Positions 30,369 to 39,073 of a DNA stretch of 64,000 nt are shown piece after piece (position 1 is the stretch's first letter; each line of letters begins with the position of its first letter). The stretch is from positions 496,001-560,000 of the forward strand of contig NZ_MSPW01000001.1 in NCBI RefSeq assembly GCF_001955655.1, read 5' to 3'. The stretch is from Viridibacillus arenosi (GTDB taxonomy: Bacteria > Bacillota > Bacilli > Bacillales_A > Planococcaceae). The notes beneath the pieces are model-generated. The model ran no database searches and was not told where the DNA came from. It saw nothing but the letters and a program-made list of their open reading frames with translations. The position numbers and the translations under genes were made by a program.

Positions 30369-31088
30369 TTACTCTGCTGCAGCTTCAGTAGCTGGAGCTT
30401 CTTCTTCACCTTGTTTAGACTCAATTAAAGCGTCTGCCATTTTTGCAGTTAATAATTTAACAGCGCGAATTGCATCGTCATTTGCAGGAATAACGTAGTC
30501 GATTTCATCTGGATCACAGTTAGTATCAACAATACCTACAAGAGGGATGTTTAGTTTGCGTGCTTCAGCAACAGCAATACGTTCTTTACGTGGATCTACA
30601 ACGAACATAACATCAGGAATACCTTGCATGTCGCGGATACCGCCTAAGAATTTAACTAAACGTTCGTGTTGTTTTTTAAGTTGAACAACTTCTTTTTTAG
30701 GAAGAACTTCGAAAGTACCGTCTTCTTCCATTTTTTCGATTTGTTTCATACGAGCAACACGTTTTTGGATAGTACCGAAGTTAGTTAAAGTACCACCTAA
30801 CCAACGTTGGTTAATATAGTAGTTACCAGAACGCTCTGCTTCTTCTTTGATAGCTTCTTGTGCTTGTTTTTTCGTACCAACGAAAAGCACTTTACCACCA
30901 TCAGCACCAACTTGGCGCATGAAGTCATAAGCTTCCTCTAATTTTTTAACAGTTTTTTGTAAATCGATAATGTAGATACCGTTACGCTCAACAAAAATGT
31001 ATTTCTTCATTTTTGGGTTCCAACGGCGAGTTTGGTGACCGAAATGTACACCAGCCTCAAGTAATTGTTTCATAGAAATTACTGACAT
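30369..31088 (-). CDS. rpsB: 30S ribosomal protein S2
   Basis: 30S protein of 239 aa starting [19 protein letters not shown] and containing [32 protein letters not shown] and [19 protein letters not shown]. Start set at ATG 31088 because AGGAGGAAACACAC lies just upstream and family alignment begins there; the frame stays open for another 45 codons upstream, but that part crosses the promoter and leader and is non-coding. Confidence 0.97.
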   Translation of the reverse strand: MSVISMKQLLEAGVHFGHQTRRWNPKMKKYIFVERNGIYIIDLQKTVKKLEEAYDFMRQVGADGGKVLFVGTKKQAQEAIKEEAERSGNYYINQRWLGGTLTNFGTIQKRVARMKQIEKMEEDGTFEVLPKKEVVQLKKQHERLVKFLGGIRDMQGIPDVMFVVDPRKERIAVAEARKLNIPLVGIVDTNCDPDEIDYVIPANDDAIRAVKLLTAKMADALIESKQGEEEAPATEAAAE

Positions 31089-31123
31089 GTGTGTTTCCTC
31101 CTGAAAATGGTTTTTTTGTCCTC

Positions 31124-31186
31124 CGTATTCGTCATTTGTAAGAGTAACTCTATTAAAAGAGCACCTGCTCCATACATCAGAATACG
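31124..31186 (-). ncRNA. Structured rpsB 5' leader (ribosomal protein leader candidate)
   Basis: On the minus strand a closing stem CGTATTC (31180-31186) / GAATACG (31124-31130) encloses two local hairpins: GAGC-AGGT-GCTC (31159-31170) followed by TTTT, and AGAGT/ACTCT (31141-31151). The whole element lies between the rpsB promoter and the Shine-Dalgarno and fits the pattern of an autoregulatory multibranch leader. I do not recognise it as a named family. Confidence 0.5.
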
Positions 31187-31209
31187 TGTGTATTGTAACA
31201 CCACTTGCT

Positions 31210-31238
31210 ACTATATCACACAATACTTACAACTGCAA
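31210..31238 (-). promoter_or_regulatory. SigA-type promoter of rpsB
   Basis: Minus strand: -35 TTGCAG (31233-31238), 17-nt spacer, extended -10 TGATATAGT with TATAGT at 31210-31215. It starts 5 nt past the swrB stop. Confidence 0.8.
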
Positions 31239-31243
31239 CAAAT

Positions 31244-31816
31244 TTAGTGTTTAAACTTTAGTATCAGTTCAATTTCAGTTTTACCTTTTTGTAAAGATTT
31301 TGCAATTTCTTCGATTGATCGACCTTGAGAATATAGTTCTCGAACTTGATCCTCTACCGAAATTTCTATGCCTGCTACGGTCTCTTTTTCCGTTTGAAGA
31401 ACTGCTTCAAACGTTTGGTGTTTTTTTTGTGGTTGAGTTTGGTTCTGTTTATAAGCTTTTGCTGCAACATTTTTTGATGCACTAATTGTTGATAGTAAAA
31501 AAGCTTCTTCGCTTTTTTGCTTTTGTTCCCTTTCAGGTACAACTGGAACTTCTTTTTCTTCCAACAATTGTACCACCGGCTCATTGTTAGTTGTTTTATT
31601 TATTATATTAATGTTGGAAAGCTCTTCGATTAATCGATTGTTTTCATCACGCATTTCAGCCAAATATGCACCAACAGCATTATCCATGTCATCTTTTAAA
31701 CGCTCTTGTTTTACTTCAATATCTTTAAAACGAGAAAGCTTAGTATATAGCATGATAATTAAAAAGAAGCTGATGATTTGCGCCATGAATAAAAAGACAA
31801 GTATTGCAACTACCAT
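31244..31816 (-). CDS. swrB: Swarming motility protein SwrB-like (YlxL)
   Basis: 190-aa protein with one N-terminal membrane helix (residues 3-24, VAILVFLFMAQIISFFLIIM), a coiled-coil-prone region (about 30-70), a variable middle, and a conserved C-terminal helix-turn-helix-like tail (VRELYSQGRSIEEIAKSLQK near 151-170). The position (last gene of fla/che, after sigD, before rpsB) and architecture match SwrB, which promotes flagellar basal body maturation in B. subtilis. Sequence conservation outside the tail is low. Confidence 0.75.
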   Translation of the reverse strand: MVVAILVFLFMAQIISFFLIIMLYTKLSRFKDIEVKQERLKDDMDNAVGAYLAEMRDENNRLIEELSNINIINKTTNNEPVVQLLEEKEVPVVPEREQKQKSEEAFLLSTISASKNVAAKAYKQNQTQPQKKHQTFEAVLQTEKETVAGIEISVEDQVRELYSQGRSIEEIAKSLQKGKTEIELILKFKH

Positions 31817-31824
31817 TGTTGCTC

Positions 31825-32136
31825 CTAACCGCTATAATCCACAAATTGTCCTTTATATGGATGTTTAGCTTTTTCTTTCACTTCTTCTGAGTCATGCTTT
31901 TTCTTACTATTCTTGCCACTACCTGATTGATTATTCGCAGATGGATCTTCATCTTTAATCTCATCGGTACTTTCCGATTCCAATACAGAAGTGCGATTGC
32001 GCTCAATTTGGCGTTGCAAAGCTGCATTGGCCAAGTCTTGGTTCGTGTTTACTTGTTGTTGTGCTTGGTCAGCCATTTTACCCGCTTCAAATGTTTTTGG
32101 AATAGCTATTTGAAGCTCGACACCTTTTAAGCTCAT
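31825..32136 (-). CDS. Hypothetical protein between sigD and swrB
   Basis: 103-aa soluble protein that I do not recognise. It has a compact N-terminus (MSLKGVELQIAIPKTFEAGK), a Gln/Asn-rich helical middle (ADQAQQQVNTNQDLANAALQ), a charged low-complexity stretch, and the C-terminal motif HPYKGQFVDYSG. The conserved-looking ends around a disordered centre suggest a short adaptor. Start set at ATG 32136 after GGAGG; an upstream ATG at 32151 overlaps the sigD stop. It lies in the fla/che operon and is likely coexpressed with sigD and swrB. Confidence 0.8.
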   Translation of the reverse strand: MSLKGVELQIAIPKTFEAGKMADQAQQQVNTNQDLANAALQRQIERNRTSVLESESTDEIKDEDPSANNQSGSGKNSKKKHDSEEVKEKAKHPYKGQFVDYSG

Positions 32137-32151
32137 ACAACATGCCTCCAT

Positions 32152-32922
32152 TTATGCATTTTGCATTTCAGATGATAATAGATTCCGCAATTTAAATAAT
32201 GCTTTTGAATGGATTTGTGAAATACGTGAAGTTGAAAGCTCTAGCATTTCTCCAATTTCAGTGAGTGTCATTTCTTCTGTATAAAACAGACTTAATACAA
32301 GTTGCTCTTTCTCATTTAACTTCAATATATTGTCCGCAAGATCCCCGAGTAATTCCATTTTCACAACTTCTTGTTCAGGTGTTTTCACAGTATCATCACG
32401 AATAATAAATGATTTACCTTCATGATCATCCTGTTCTGAAGACTGCTCGTCCATTGATAATACATTTGAAATAAAGTGTTCTTGCATTGTTTGATAGATA
32501 TCATCAACAGGCACATCTAAAGTAGCAGCAATTTCCTCTGGTGTTACATGACGCATTAAACGTTGTTCTAACGACTCAATTTGTGCATCTAATTTTTTTG
32601 CTTTTTCACGAGCAGAACGTGGAAGCCAATCTTCTTTTCTAAGACCATCAATAATAGCACCACGAACGCGAAATGATGCATATGTATCAAATTTCAAATC
32701 ACGAGTTGGATCAAATTTATTTAATGCATCGAAGAGTCCCATCATTCCAAGGCTTGTTAATTCATCCCTTGACACATTTTTAGGTAAGCCAGTACTAATA
32801 CGCTGTACGTGATAGGATACTAATGGGATATACTTTCGTATTAGCAAGTCTCCTGCACGAGGATCTCGTTCAGCAGTCCAGCTACTCCAAAGCTTCTGCT
32901 CTTCATTTACAGTTGGTTGCAT
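32152..32922 (-). CDS. sigD: RNA polymerase sigma factor SigD (FliA/WhiG family)
   Basis: Sigma factor for late flagellar, chemotaxis and autolysin genes. The 256-aa protein shows region 2 (SLGMMGLFDALNKFDPTRDLKFDTYASFRVRG core with IIDGLRKEDWLPRS) and region 4 (LTEIGEMLELSTSRISQIHSKAL). Start set at ATG 32922 (MQPTVNEEQ) with GGGAGG 8 nt upstream; an in-frame start at 32952 lacks a site. An extended -10 sequence lies just upstream, so it may have an internal promoter besides operon readthrough. Confidence 0.95.
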   Translation of the reverse strand: MQPTVNEEQKLWSSWTAERDPRAGDLLIRKYIPLVSYHVQRISTGLPKNVSRDELTSLGMMGLFDALNKFDPTRDLKFDTYASFRVRGAIIDGLRKEDWLPRSAREKAKKLDAQIESLEQRLMRHVTPEEIAATLDVPVDDIYQTMQEHFISNVLSMDEQSSEQDDHEGKSFIIRDDTVKTPEQEVVKMELLGDLADNILKLNEKEQLVLSLFYTEEMTLTEIGEMLELSTSRISQIHSKALFKLRNLLSSEMQNA

Positions 32923-32963
32923 CGCCGAATCCTCCCATTTAGTAAAGTACAATTTGTAAATCT

Positions 32964-32972
32964 ATTATATCA
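32964..32972 (-). promoter_or_regulatory. Candidate internal extended -10 promoter of sigD
   Basis: TGATATAAT on the minus strand, a perfect extended -10, lies 42 nt before the sigD ATG in the only non-coding gap of this part of the operon. No good -35 is found at 16-18 nt, as is usual for extended -10 promoters. Confidence 0.5.
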
Positions 32973-33015
32973 ATCTATTTCTGTATAAAATCCTCTAATT
33001 CCAAGCAAATCATGA

Positions 33016-33354
33016 TCATTTGATGTCTTCTAACATCATGGATTGAACTACTTTTGCTACTTCTTCAGCATTTTCTTCAATGTTATTATTCGTTTGACCA
33101 GTCTGTTGCTCTTTTACTTGTTCATTGTTCATTGCAAGTTCACCCTCAGCATGAGTCTCTTCTGATAGTGGTGAAAAAAAGACAAATGCAATGACAAAAC
33201 GTACTAAAAACGCAATTAAAAATACGACTAACGCAACAATAAATGAACTTGATAATATCGTCGTTGGCGTCTTAAATGATTGGAATGTTATGAAAAAATA
33301 AATTGAAAATCCAATCAGAGAAGCCCAACAATTCCATAAAATAGAACCAACCAT
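33016..33354 (-). CDS. Hypothetical membrane protein between cheD and sigD
   Basis: 112-aa protein not recognised. Two hydrophobic segments (about residues 2-22 and 33-60) form a likely helical hairpin, followed by a polar acidic C-terminal tail (NNNIEENAEEVAKVVQSMM near 88-106). Its ATG overlaps the cheD stop (TAATG), so it is cotranslated with cheD. I do not recall a gene at this place in B. subtilis, where cheD is followed by sigD. A role in motility is inferred only from position. Confidence 0.78.
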   Translation of the reverse strand: MVGSILWNCWASLIGFSIYFFITFQSFKTPTTILSSSFIVALVVFLIAFLVRFVIAFVFFSPLSEETHAEGELAMNNEQVKEQQTGQTNNNIEENAEEVAKVVQSMMLEDIK

Positions 33355-33851
33355 TATATATCTTTCACTCCTTGATTTACTGTTCGAATATTTAATTTGG
33401 TCGTTTGTAAATCAAACTCTATCGTTCGACCACTACTACCACCAGTATCTTCCGCAATTAGAGGAATGGACAGTTTCTTTAATTGCAACTTCACAGCCTC
33501 TACATTGCGCGGTCCAATTCTCATAGAATCTCTACTCGATGTAAATTGGAACATCTGCGCCCCTCCAGCTATTTTTGCTTTTAGCTTAAAAAGTTGGATC
33601 CCCTCTTGTTTCAGTTGATTTACCATGGCAGGAATACCTGTATCGGCAAATTTCGCCACATTGATCGAGTCTGTTCTACCGAGTTGTGAATCTGGAAGCA
33701 TCACATGAATTAACCCTGCTATCCCTTTTGATTCATCATATAACACTACACCTACACATGAACCTAATCCAGATGTTCGGATTGTGTTAGGCGCTTTTGC
33801 TACGTCCATTTGAGCTATTCCTACTTTGACTACACTAGGGCTATCTATCAT
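33354..33851 (-). CDS. cheD: Chemoreceptor glutamine deamidase CheD
   Basis: Deamidates receptor glutamines and binds CheC, forming a feedback loop in adaptation. The 165-aa protein has the catalytic pair Cys32 (SGLGSCVGVVLYD) and His49 (GLIHVMLPDS) and the family motif KIAGGAQMF. It starts one base after the cheC stop, consistent with the CheC-CheD complex. Confidence 0.95.
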   Translation of the reverse strand: MIDSPSVVKVGIAQMDVAKAPNTIRTSGLGSCVGVVLYDESKGIAGLIHVMLPDSQLGRTDSINVAKFADTGIPAMVNQLKQEGIQLFKLKAKIAGGAQMFQFTSSRDSMRIGPRNVEAVKLQLKKLSIPLIAEDTGGSSGRTIEFDLQTTKLNIRTVNQGVKDI

Positions 33852-33852
33852 A

Positions 33853-34485
33853 TTAAGAAACTCCTAATGCTCTAAAAATAGATTCAAAGGAGTCGGGATC
33901 AGGTAACAAGAAGAAATGTCCTCTTACAGTCTCTGTATCTCCCATATTTTCTTCATAAATCGTAGTATCAATGACGATAACATGATCGCTCACTTGAGAT
34001 ACTTCAATTAATCCAAAACTGATAATAGCACCAAACATATCAATACTTAACGCAGGTGGAGTTGGATAAATTTTCAAACCAGTGAAATCCGAGAGCGCTG
34101 ATAAGTATGAGCCCGATAAAATATTTCCGAGCTCTTGCATTGCAGAAAAACCTAATTCGGAAACAGGTGTTTTACGGAAATCAAAGCCTTCATCTCGTAT
34201 TAATTTTTGTATGAAGTGATTAGCTTGTTCAATCGGTAGAATAAAGAACATTCCACCTTTAGCATCTCCTTCAATTCTCAAATAGATGCCAGCGACTACT
34301 TGTTCCGCACCGCCACCTCTTTCCATCATTTCATTAAATGACACCATTTCAACTTTCGGTACACGCATATCTATTTTTGTATTCAATAAAGATGAAAGAG
34401 CAGTAGCAGCATGCGCTGCTCCAATGTTACCAATCTCTTTCAAAACATCTAAATGTAATGACGTGATTTTATCTTGAAATGTCAT
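33853..34485 (-). CDS. cheC: CheY-P phosphatase CheC
   Basis: 210-aa chemotaxis phosphatase with two copies of the active-site helix, KEIGNIGAAHAATALSSLL near residue 15 and MQELGNILSGSYLSALS near residue 115, each with the Glu and Asn needed for CheY-P hydrolysis. Start after GAAAGG. Paired with cheD directly downstream. Confidence 0.95.
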   Translation of the reverse strand: MTFQDKITSLHLDVLKEIGNIGAAHAATALSSLLNTKIDMRVPKVEMVSFNEMMERGGGAEQVVAGIYLRIEGDAKGGMFFILPIEQANHFIQKLIRDEGFDFRKTPVSELGFSAMQELGNILSGSYLSALSDFTGLKIYPTPPALSIDMFGAIISFGLIEVSQVSDHVIVIDTTIYEENMGDTETVRGHFFLLPDPDSFESIFRALGVS

Positions 34486-34501
34486 AGGTTCATACCTTTC
34501 T

Positions 34502-34951
34502 TTACTTTAACGTATTTAGTACTTTATCTAAATGAAGCAAAATAAGAAGGCGCTTACCGACTTTCGCAACACCTGAAATGAATTCTTCTTCTAATGAACC
34601 AACCACTTCAGGTTGCGGTTCAATTGATTCCTTTGGTATATCCATTACATCATTAGCTGCATCAACAATAAATCCTACTTCCATTTCATCCAATGAAATA
34701 ATGATGATTCTAGTACTTTCATTATCTGAAGAAGTATCCAAGTCAAAACGTTCGCGTAAATCAATGATTGGCGTTACTACACCTCGTAAGTTGATAACAC
34801 CTTTCACGTATCTCGGTGTTTTTGGAACACGTGTAATATGCATTGTTTTTTCAATTCCTTGAACTTGACTAACAGGAATTGCGTACTCTTTATCTGCCAA
34901 TTGAAAAACAATTACTTTCAAACTTTCTATATCGAGCGTATTTACCATCAT
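34502..34951 (-). CDS. cheW: Chemotaxis coupling protein CheW
   Basis: 149-aa single-domain scaffold linking CheA to receptors. Motifs: KVIVFQLADKEYAIPVSQVQGI, KGVINLRGVVTPIIDLRERF. It follows cheA by 23 nt in the standard order. Confidence 0.96.
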   Translation of the reverse strand: MMVNTLDIESLKVIVFQLADKEYAIPVSQVQGIEKTMHITRVPKTPRYVKGVINLRGVVTPIIDLRERFDLDTSSDNESTRIIIISLDEMEVGFIVDAANDVMDIPKESIEPQPEVVGSLEEEFISGVAKVGKRLLILLHLDKVLNTLK

Positions 34952-34974
34952 TTACACCTCTTTCAATCATTTCA

Positions 34975-37038
34975 TTATTTAATAAGCGCGTTACAGTCTA
35001 CGATTAATGCAACTTTTCCGTTACCAAGAATTGTTGCACCAGAAATAGCAAAGACATTTGTTAAATAATTTCCTAAAGCTTTCAGAACAATTTCTTGTTG
35101 TCCAATAAATGAATCAACAACTAGTCCAGCCATTTTCTCACCTTTACGGACGATGACCACTGAATGGAACTCTTCATCTATTGCTTCATTACGTGGTACT
35201 TCAAAGATTTCCTCTAAAAATACAAGAGGCACAACTTTTCCGCGGAAATCAATTACTTTTTGATTGTGTGCATTCATAATATCCGAAGAGCGAATAATTG
35301 ATGTTTCAATAATTGAAGATAAAGGAATTGCATAAATCTCTTTTTCAATTTCCACAAGCATTACAGAAATAATAGATAATGTTAACGGTAGTTGAATTGA
35401 GAACAATGAACCTTTACCCTCAGTCGATTCGATTGTAATATTCCCACCTAAAGATTCTATTGTGGATTTAACTACATCTAGTCCTACACCACGACCGGAT
35501 ACGTCTGAAATAACGTCTGCCGTTGAGAACCCGGATGATAAAATTAATTCATTTACTTGATTGTCTGTCATTGATGCTGCAACTTCTGGCGTTACGACAC
35601 CTTTAGAGATTGCTTTAGACAATACTTTTTCACGGTTAATACCTGCGCCGTCATCCTCTAATTCGATGAAGACATGGTTACCGCTATGGTAAGCACGCAG
35701 AACAATTGTACCTTCTTCTGGTTTTCCTTTAGCACGACGTACTTCAGGGCTCTCAACACCATGATCTAAGCCATTGCGAATTAAGTGAACAAGTGGATCA
35801 CCGATTTCATCAATAACAGTACGATCTAATTCTGTTTCAGCTCCGATAATTTCTAGATTTACTTTTTTGTTTAATTCACGCGTTAACTGTCGCACCATTT
35901 TAGGGAAACGATTAAATACTGTTTCAACTGGCACCATTCGCATTGTTAAAATGATATTTTGTAAGTCCCCAGAAATTCGGGACATTCTTTCAACTGTTTC
36001 ATTTAGTTCGCTATGATTTAATTCTGACGCGATTGATTGTAAACGCCCACGATCAATTACTAACTCTTCAAACAGATTCATTAAAATATCAAGTCGTTCA
36101 ATATTCACACGAATTGTTTTACTAGTTGCGTGACCACCACCATTTTTTACAGGTGTCTTTTTAGCAGCAGGTGCATCGACAGATTCTTTCTTGGCAACCT
36201 GTTGTTGTGGTTGTTCTACAACGGCTTGTTCAATTTGTGGAGTTTCTACCGTTCCTAGCATTGCTTGATTTAAGACTTGGAAATCAACTAGCTGTACAAT
36301 GACACGATCTACTTCAGATACTTTTAACAATTTCTTTTCAATATCTTCAGCTGGCTCTTTTGTTATAAAGGCAATATAGAAGTCATTATCAAATTGCTCT
36401 TCTTCAAGCTTTTCAACAGAAGGAGATGATTTGATAACATCACCCAATTTTTCAAGTAATTCAAACACCATATATACGCGTGCTGCTTTTAATAAACAAT
36501 CTTCACGTAGATGAACTGAAATTTCATAAGTGTTAAAGTCTTGTTCTTGTGATTGTTGTATAACCGTTAATTCAAAGTCATCGTATTCAAGTAACACTGC
36601 GGGTTCAACATTTGTAGTTGCTGCCACTTCGTTATTTGAAATTGTATTCGTAAATACTTCACCTAATTCAATTTTCTTTAGAGATTCTACTGTTGCACTT
36701 ACATCCTTTTTCCCATCTCCACCACTTGCAATATCGTTAACCATTTCTTCAAGATGGTCTACTGACTCAAAGACAACATCCAAAATTTCTGGTGTAACCT
36801 TAATCTTTTCGTTACGAATAGCATCTAAAACATTTTCCATTTTATGAGTTAAATCAGCTAAATCTTCGAAGCCCATTGTCGCTGACATACCTTTTAATGT
36901 ATGAGCATTACGGAAAATATCATTCACAATTGCTAAATCATCTGGGTTTTTCTCTAATTCTAGTAGACTTTCACTACAAGACTGAAGATGCTCTTTACTT
37001 TCATCAATAAACACTTCTAAATATTGATTCGTATCCAT
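34975..37038 (-). CDS. cheA: Chemotaxis histidine kinase CheA
   Basis: 687-aa kinase. P1 Hpt domain with phosphorylated His46 (FRNAHTLKGMSATMGF), P2-like regulatory segment (about 150-260), a Pro/Ala-rich linker, dimerisation P3, P4 ATPase with HLIRNGLDHGVE (N box), DDGAGINREKV and GRGVGLDVVKS (G boxes), and the C-terminal P5 CheW-like domain. ATG start after AAGGGGGCC. Confidence 0.97.
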   Translation of the reverse strand: MDTNQYLEVFIDESKEHLQSCSESLLELEKNPDDLAIVNDIFRNAHTLKGMSATMGFEDLADLTHKMENVLDAIRNEKIKVTPEILDVVFESVDHLEEMVNDIASGGDGKKDVSATVESLKKIELGEVFTNTISNNEVAATTNVEPAVLLEYDDFELTVIQQSQEQDFNTYEISVHLREDCLLKAARVYMVFELLEKLGDVIKSSPSVEKLEEEQFDNDFYIAFITKEPAEDIEKKLLKVSEVDRVIVQLVDFQVLNQAMLGTVETPQIEQAVVEQPQQQVAKKESVDAPAAKKTPVKNGGGHATSKTIRVNIERLDILMNLFEELVIDRGRLQSIASELNHSELNETVERMSRISGDLQNIILTMRMVPVETVFNRFPKMVRQLTRELNKKVNLEIIGAETELDRTVIDEIGDPLVHLIRNGLDHGVESPEVRRAKGKPEEGTIVLRAYHSGNHVFIELEDDGAGINREKVLSKAISKGVVTPEVAASMTDNQVNELILSSGFSTADVISDVSGRGVGLDVVKSTIESLGGNITIESTEGKGSLFSIQLPLTLSIISVMLVEIEKEIYAIPLSSIIETSIIRSSDIMNAHNQKVIDFRGKVVPLVFLEEIFEVPRNEAIDEEFHSVVIVRKGEKMAGLVVDSFIGQQEIVLKALGNYLTNVFAISGATILGNGKVALIVDCNALIK

Positions 37039-37051
37039 AGAATGGCCCCCT

Positions 37052-38200
37052 TTAAGGCAAATATTTCATTATCGTATCTGCAATATCATCTACATCCGCT
37101 ACTTCATCAACTAATCCAGTTTCAAAAGCAGCTTTAGGCATGCCATACACAATACATGTATTAGCAGATTCAGTAATGGCTATAACTTTTCCTGTATTCT
37201 TTAATTGAATTAAACCCTTCGTTCCATCGGCACCCATTCCCGTCATAATAACGGCTATTTTATCAATTTCATGAAATTGACAAGTATCTTCAAAAAGTAC
37301 GTCAACAGAAGGTCTATGCCCTCCACGAGGAGGCTCTTGAGCATCTAGTGTGATGCCATAAGACATACCTATTTTGCGAAGTTTCATATGATAGCCACCA
37401 GGAGCTATGTAAGCAACTCCATTTTGCAAAATGTCACCATTTTCAGCTTCTTTTACAGTAATATCAGCCAGTTGATCTAATCGATTGGATAATGACTTTG
37501 TAAAACCAGCAGGCATATGTTGAACTATTAGGATGGGAGCTTTGATGGTTGCCGGTATTTTAGTAATGACTTCTTGTAAAGCTCTTGGACCTCCAGTTGA
37601 AGTACCAATAAGTATCAGTTTCTTAGTATGAGCTGACCATTCTTTTTTGACTTGTGTTGCAGCTGTTTCAGCCATTCTTATCTGTTGCTGAACTCTCGGT
37701 ACATTTCGTGATAAAAGACCAGAACCACTCAATTCTCCAGTTAATTTAGTTGTATTTGATTGGACAATCGTTTGCCGAAGTTTTGAAACTTGTACATTTG
37801 CAGCATGTTCAACTTTATACACAAGATCATTTTTGATTTTATGTAAATCAAGCGAAATTGTACCACTAGGTTTAGCAATAAAATCAACAGCACCATTTGC
37901 CATTGCTTCTAAGGTCGAATCCGCACCCCGTTCTGTCGTACTTGATAGCATAACAACCGGTACTGGTGACTCTGCCATGATTCTTTTAAGAGCTTCTAAA
38001 CCATTCATTTCTGGCATTTCAACATCCATAGTCACAACATCAGGCTTAAGGCTTTTAATCTTGCGCAATGCATCATTACCGTTACGAGCCGTGCCTATAA
38101 CTTGTATTTTAGTATTATCCGTAAAAAAATCTGATATGAGCTTCCTCATAAAAGCAGAATCATCAACGATGAGTAACTTTTTCGGTTGAGAAATGTTCAA
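37052..38200 (-). CDS. cheB: Protein-glutamate methylesterase CheB
   Basis: 382-aa receptor methylesterase. N-terminal receiver domain with Asp59 (DVVTMDVEMPEMNG) and a C-terminal catalytic domain with the serine in IGTSTGGPRAL, histidine in QHMPAGFT and aspartate in MTGMGADG. TTG start at 38200, adjacent to the flhG stop, with AAAGG about 10 nt upstream. Confidence 0.96.
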   Translation of the reverse strand: MNISQPKKLLIVDDSAFMRKLISDFFTDNTKIQVIGTARNGNDALRKIKSLKPDVVTMDVEMPEMNGLEALKRIMAESPVPVVMLSSTTERGADSTLEAMANGAVDFIAKPSGTISLDLHKIKNDLVYKVEHAANVQVSKLRQTIVQSNTTKLTGELSGSGLLSRNVPRVQQQIRMAETAATQVKKEWSAHTKKLILIGTSTGGPRALQEVITKIPATIKAPILIVQHMPAGFTKSLSNRLDQLADITVKEAENGDILQNGVAYIAPGGYHMKLRKIGMSYGITLDAQEPPRGGHRPSVDVLFEDTCQFHEIDKIAVIMTGMGADGTKGLIQLKNTGKVIAITESANTCIVYGMPKAAFETGLVDEVADVDDIADTIMKYLP

Positions 38201-39073
38201 CTAATCACGACCTTTCGAAAAAATACTCTTCAATTTAGACAAAAACTTATTCGTCTGAGCCGGTGCATGTACTTCCTCAATGCAATCTTTCATATAACGA
38301 TAAGTTATATCTCGTAACGTTTTCGTAATTGGCGCATTTGGAAATAAAATCGAAAAAGGAACTTGTTTACGAACAGCCTGTCTTACAAGTGGGTCTTCAG
38401 GTAAAGACCCTAACACAGTGACTTCTTTTGACAAAAATCGTGACATAGCATGGCTTAAACGTCTAAGGGCATCAGGACCTTCTTCTTGATCCATTGTACG
38501 ATTACAAAGAAGATAGAATTTTTTCTCTGGGTCTTTAAAGTGAATATATTTCATCATTGAATAAGCATCTGTAATTGATGTTGGCTCAGTTGTAGAAATG
38601 ACAATAATATCTTCAACAGCGACTAACAAATCTAAAGACCAATTAGTTGCTCCTGCTCCCATATCGAACACTATGTAATCAAATGACTTTTGCAACGCTT
38701 CAAATGCTTCAATCAAACGATTAAACATTTTATCAGACCATTCCATTAGCCCAACCATACCCGTACCACCGGAAATATATTGCAAACCATTTGGCCCCTC
38801 AAAAATAACCTCTTGTAATGAACACTCCCCCTGTAAATAGTCCTTCAAACTTTTCCTAGCACTTTCACCTAAAAGAATATGAATATTGCCCATCCCGATA
38901 TCCATATCAACAATGACAACTTTTTTACCATAAGAGGCTAAAGTATTAGAAAAATTCGTGGTGAAATTGCTTTTTCCAACGCCACCTTTACCACTGACAA
39001 CCGCAATAGATTTCCCTATTAATCCTTGGCTACGCATCATATACATTCTTAAAGATTCTGCTTGATCTCTCAT
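38201..39073 (-). CDS. flhG: Flagellum site-determining MinD-like ATPase FlhG (YlxH)
   Basis: 290-aa MinD/ParA family ATPase that, with FlhF, controls the number and placement of flagella. Deviant Walker A KGGVGKSNFTTN near residues 29-39, and DMDIGMGNIHILLG. Start overlaps the flhF stop (ATGA). Confidence 0.95.
   Translation of the reverse strand: MRDQAESLRMYMMRSQGLIGKSIAVVSGKGGVGKSNFTTNFSNTLASYGKKVVIVDMDIGMGNIHILLGESARKSLKDYLQGECSLQEVIFEGPNGLQYISGGTGMVGLMEWSDKMFNRLIEAFEALQKSFDYIVFDMGAGATNWSLDLLVAVEDIIVISTTEPTSITDAYSMMKYIHFKDPEKKFYLLCNRTMDQEEGPDALRRLSHAMSRFLSKEVTVLGSLPEDPLVRQAVRKQVPFSILFPNAPITKTLRDITYRYMKDCIEEVHAPAQTNKFLSKLKSIFSKGRD

Noticed and set aside
31089-31223. 45-codon N-terminal extension of rpsB
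   Set aside because: It runs through the promoter and leader hairpins; the family start and the Shine-Dalgarno are at 31088.
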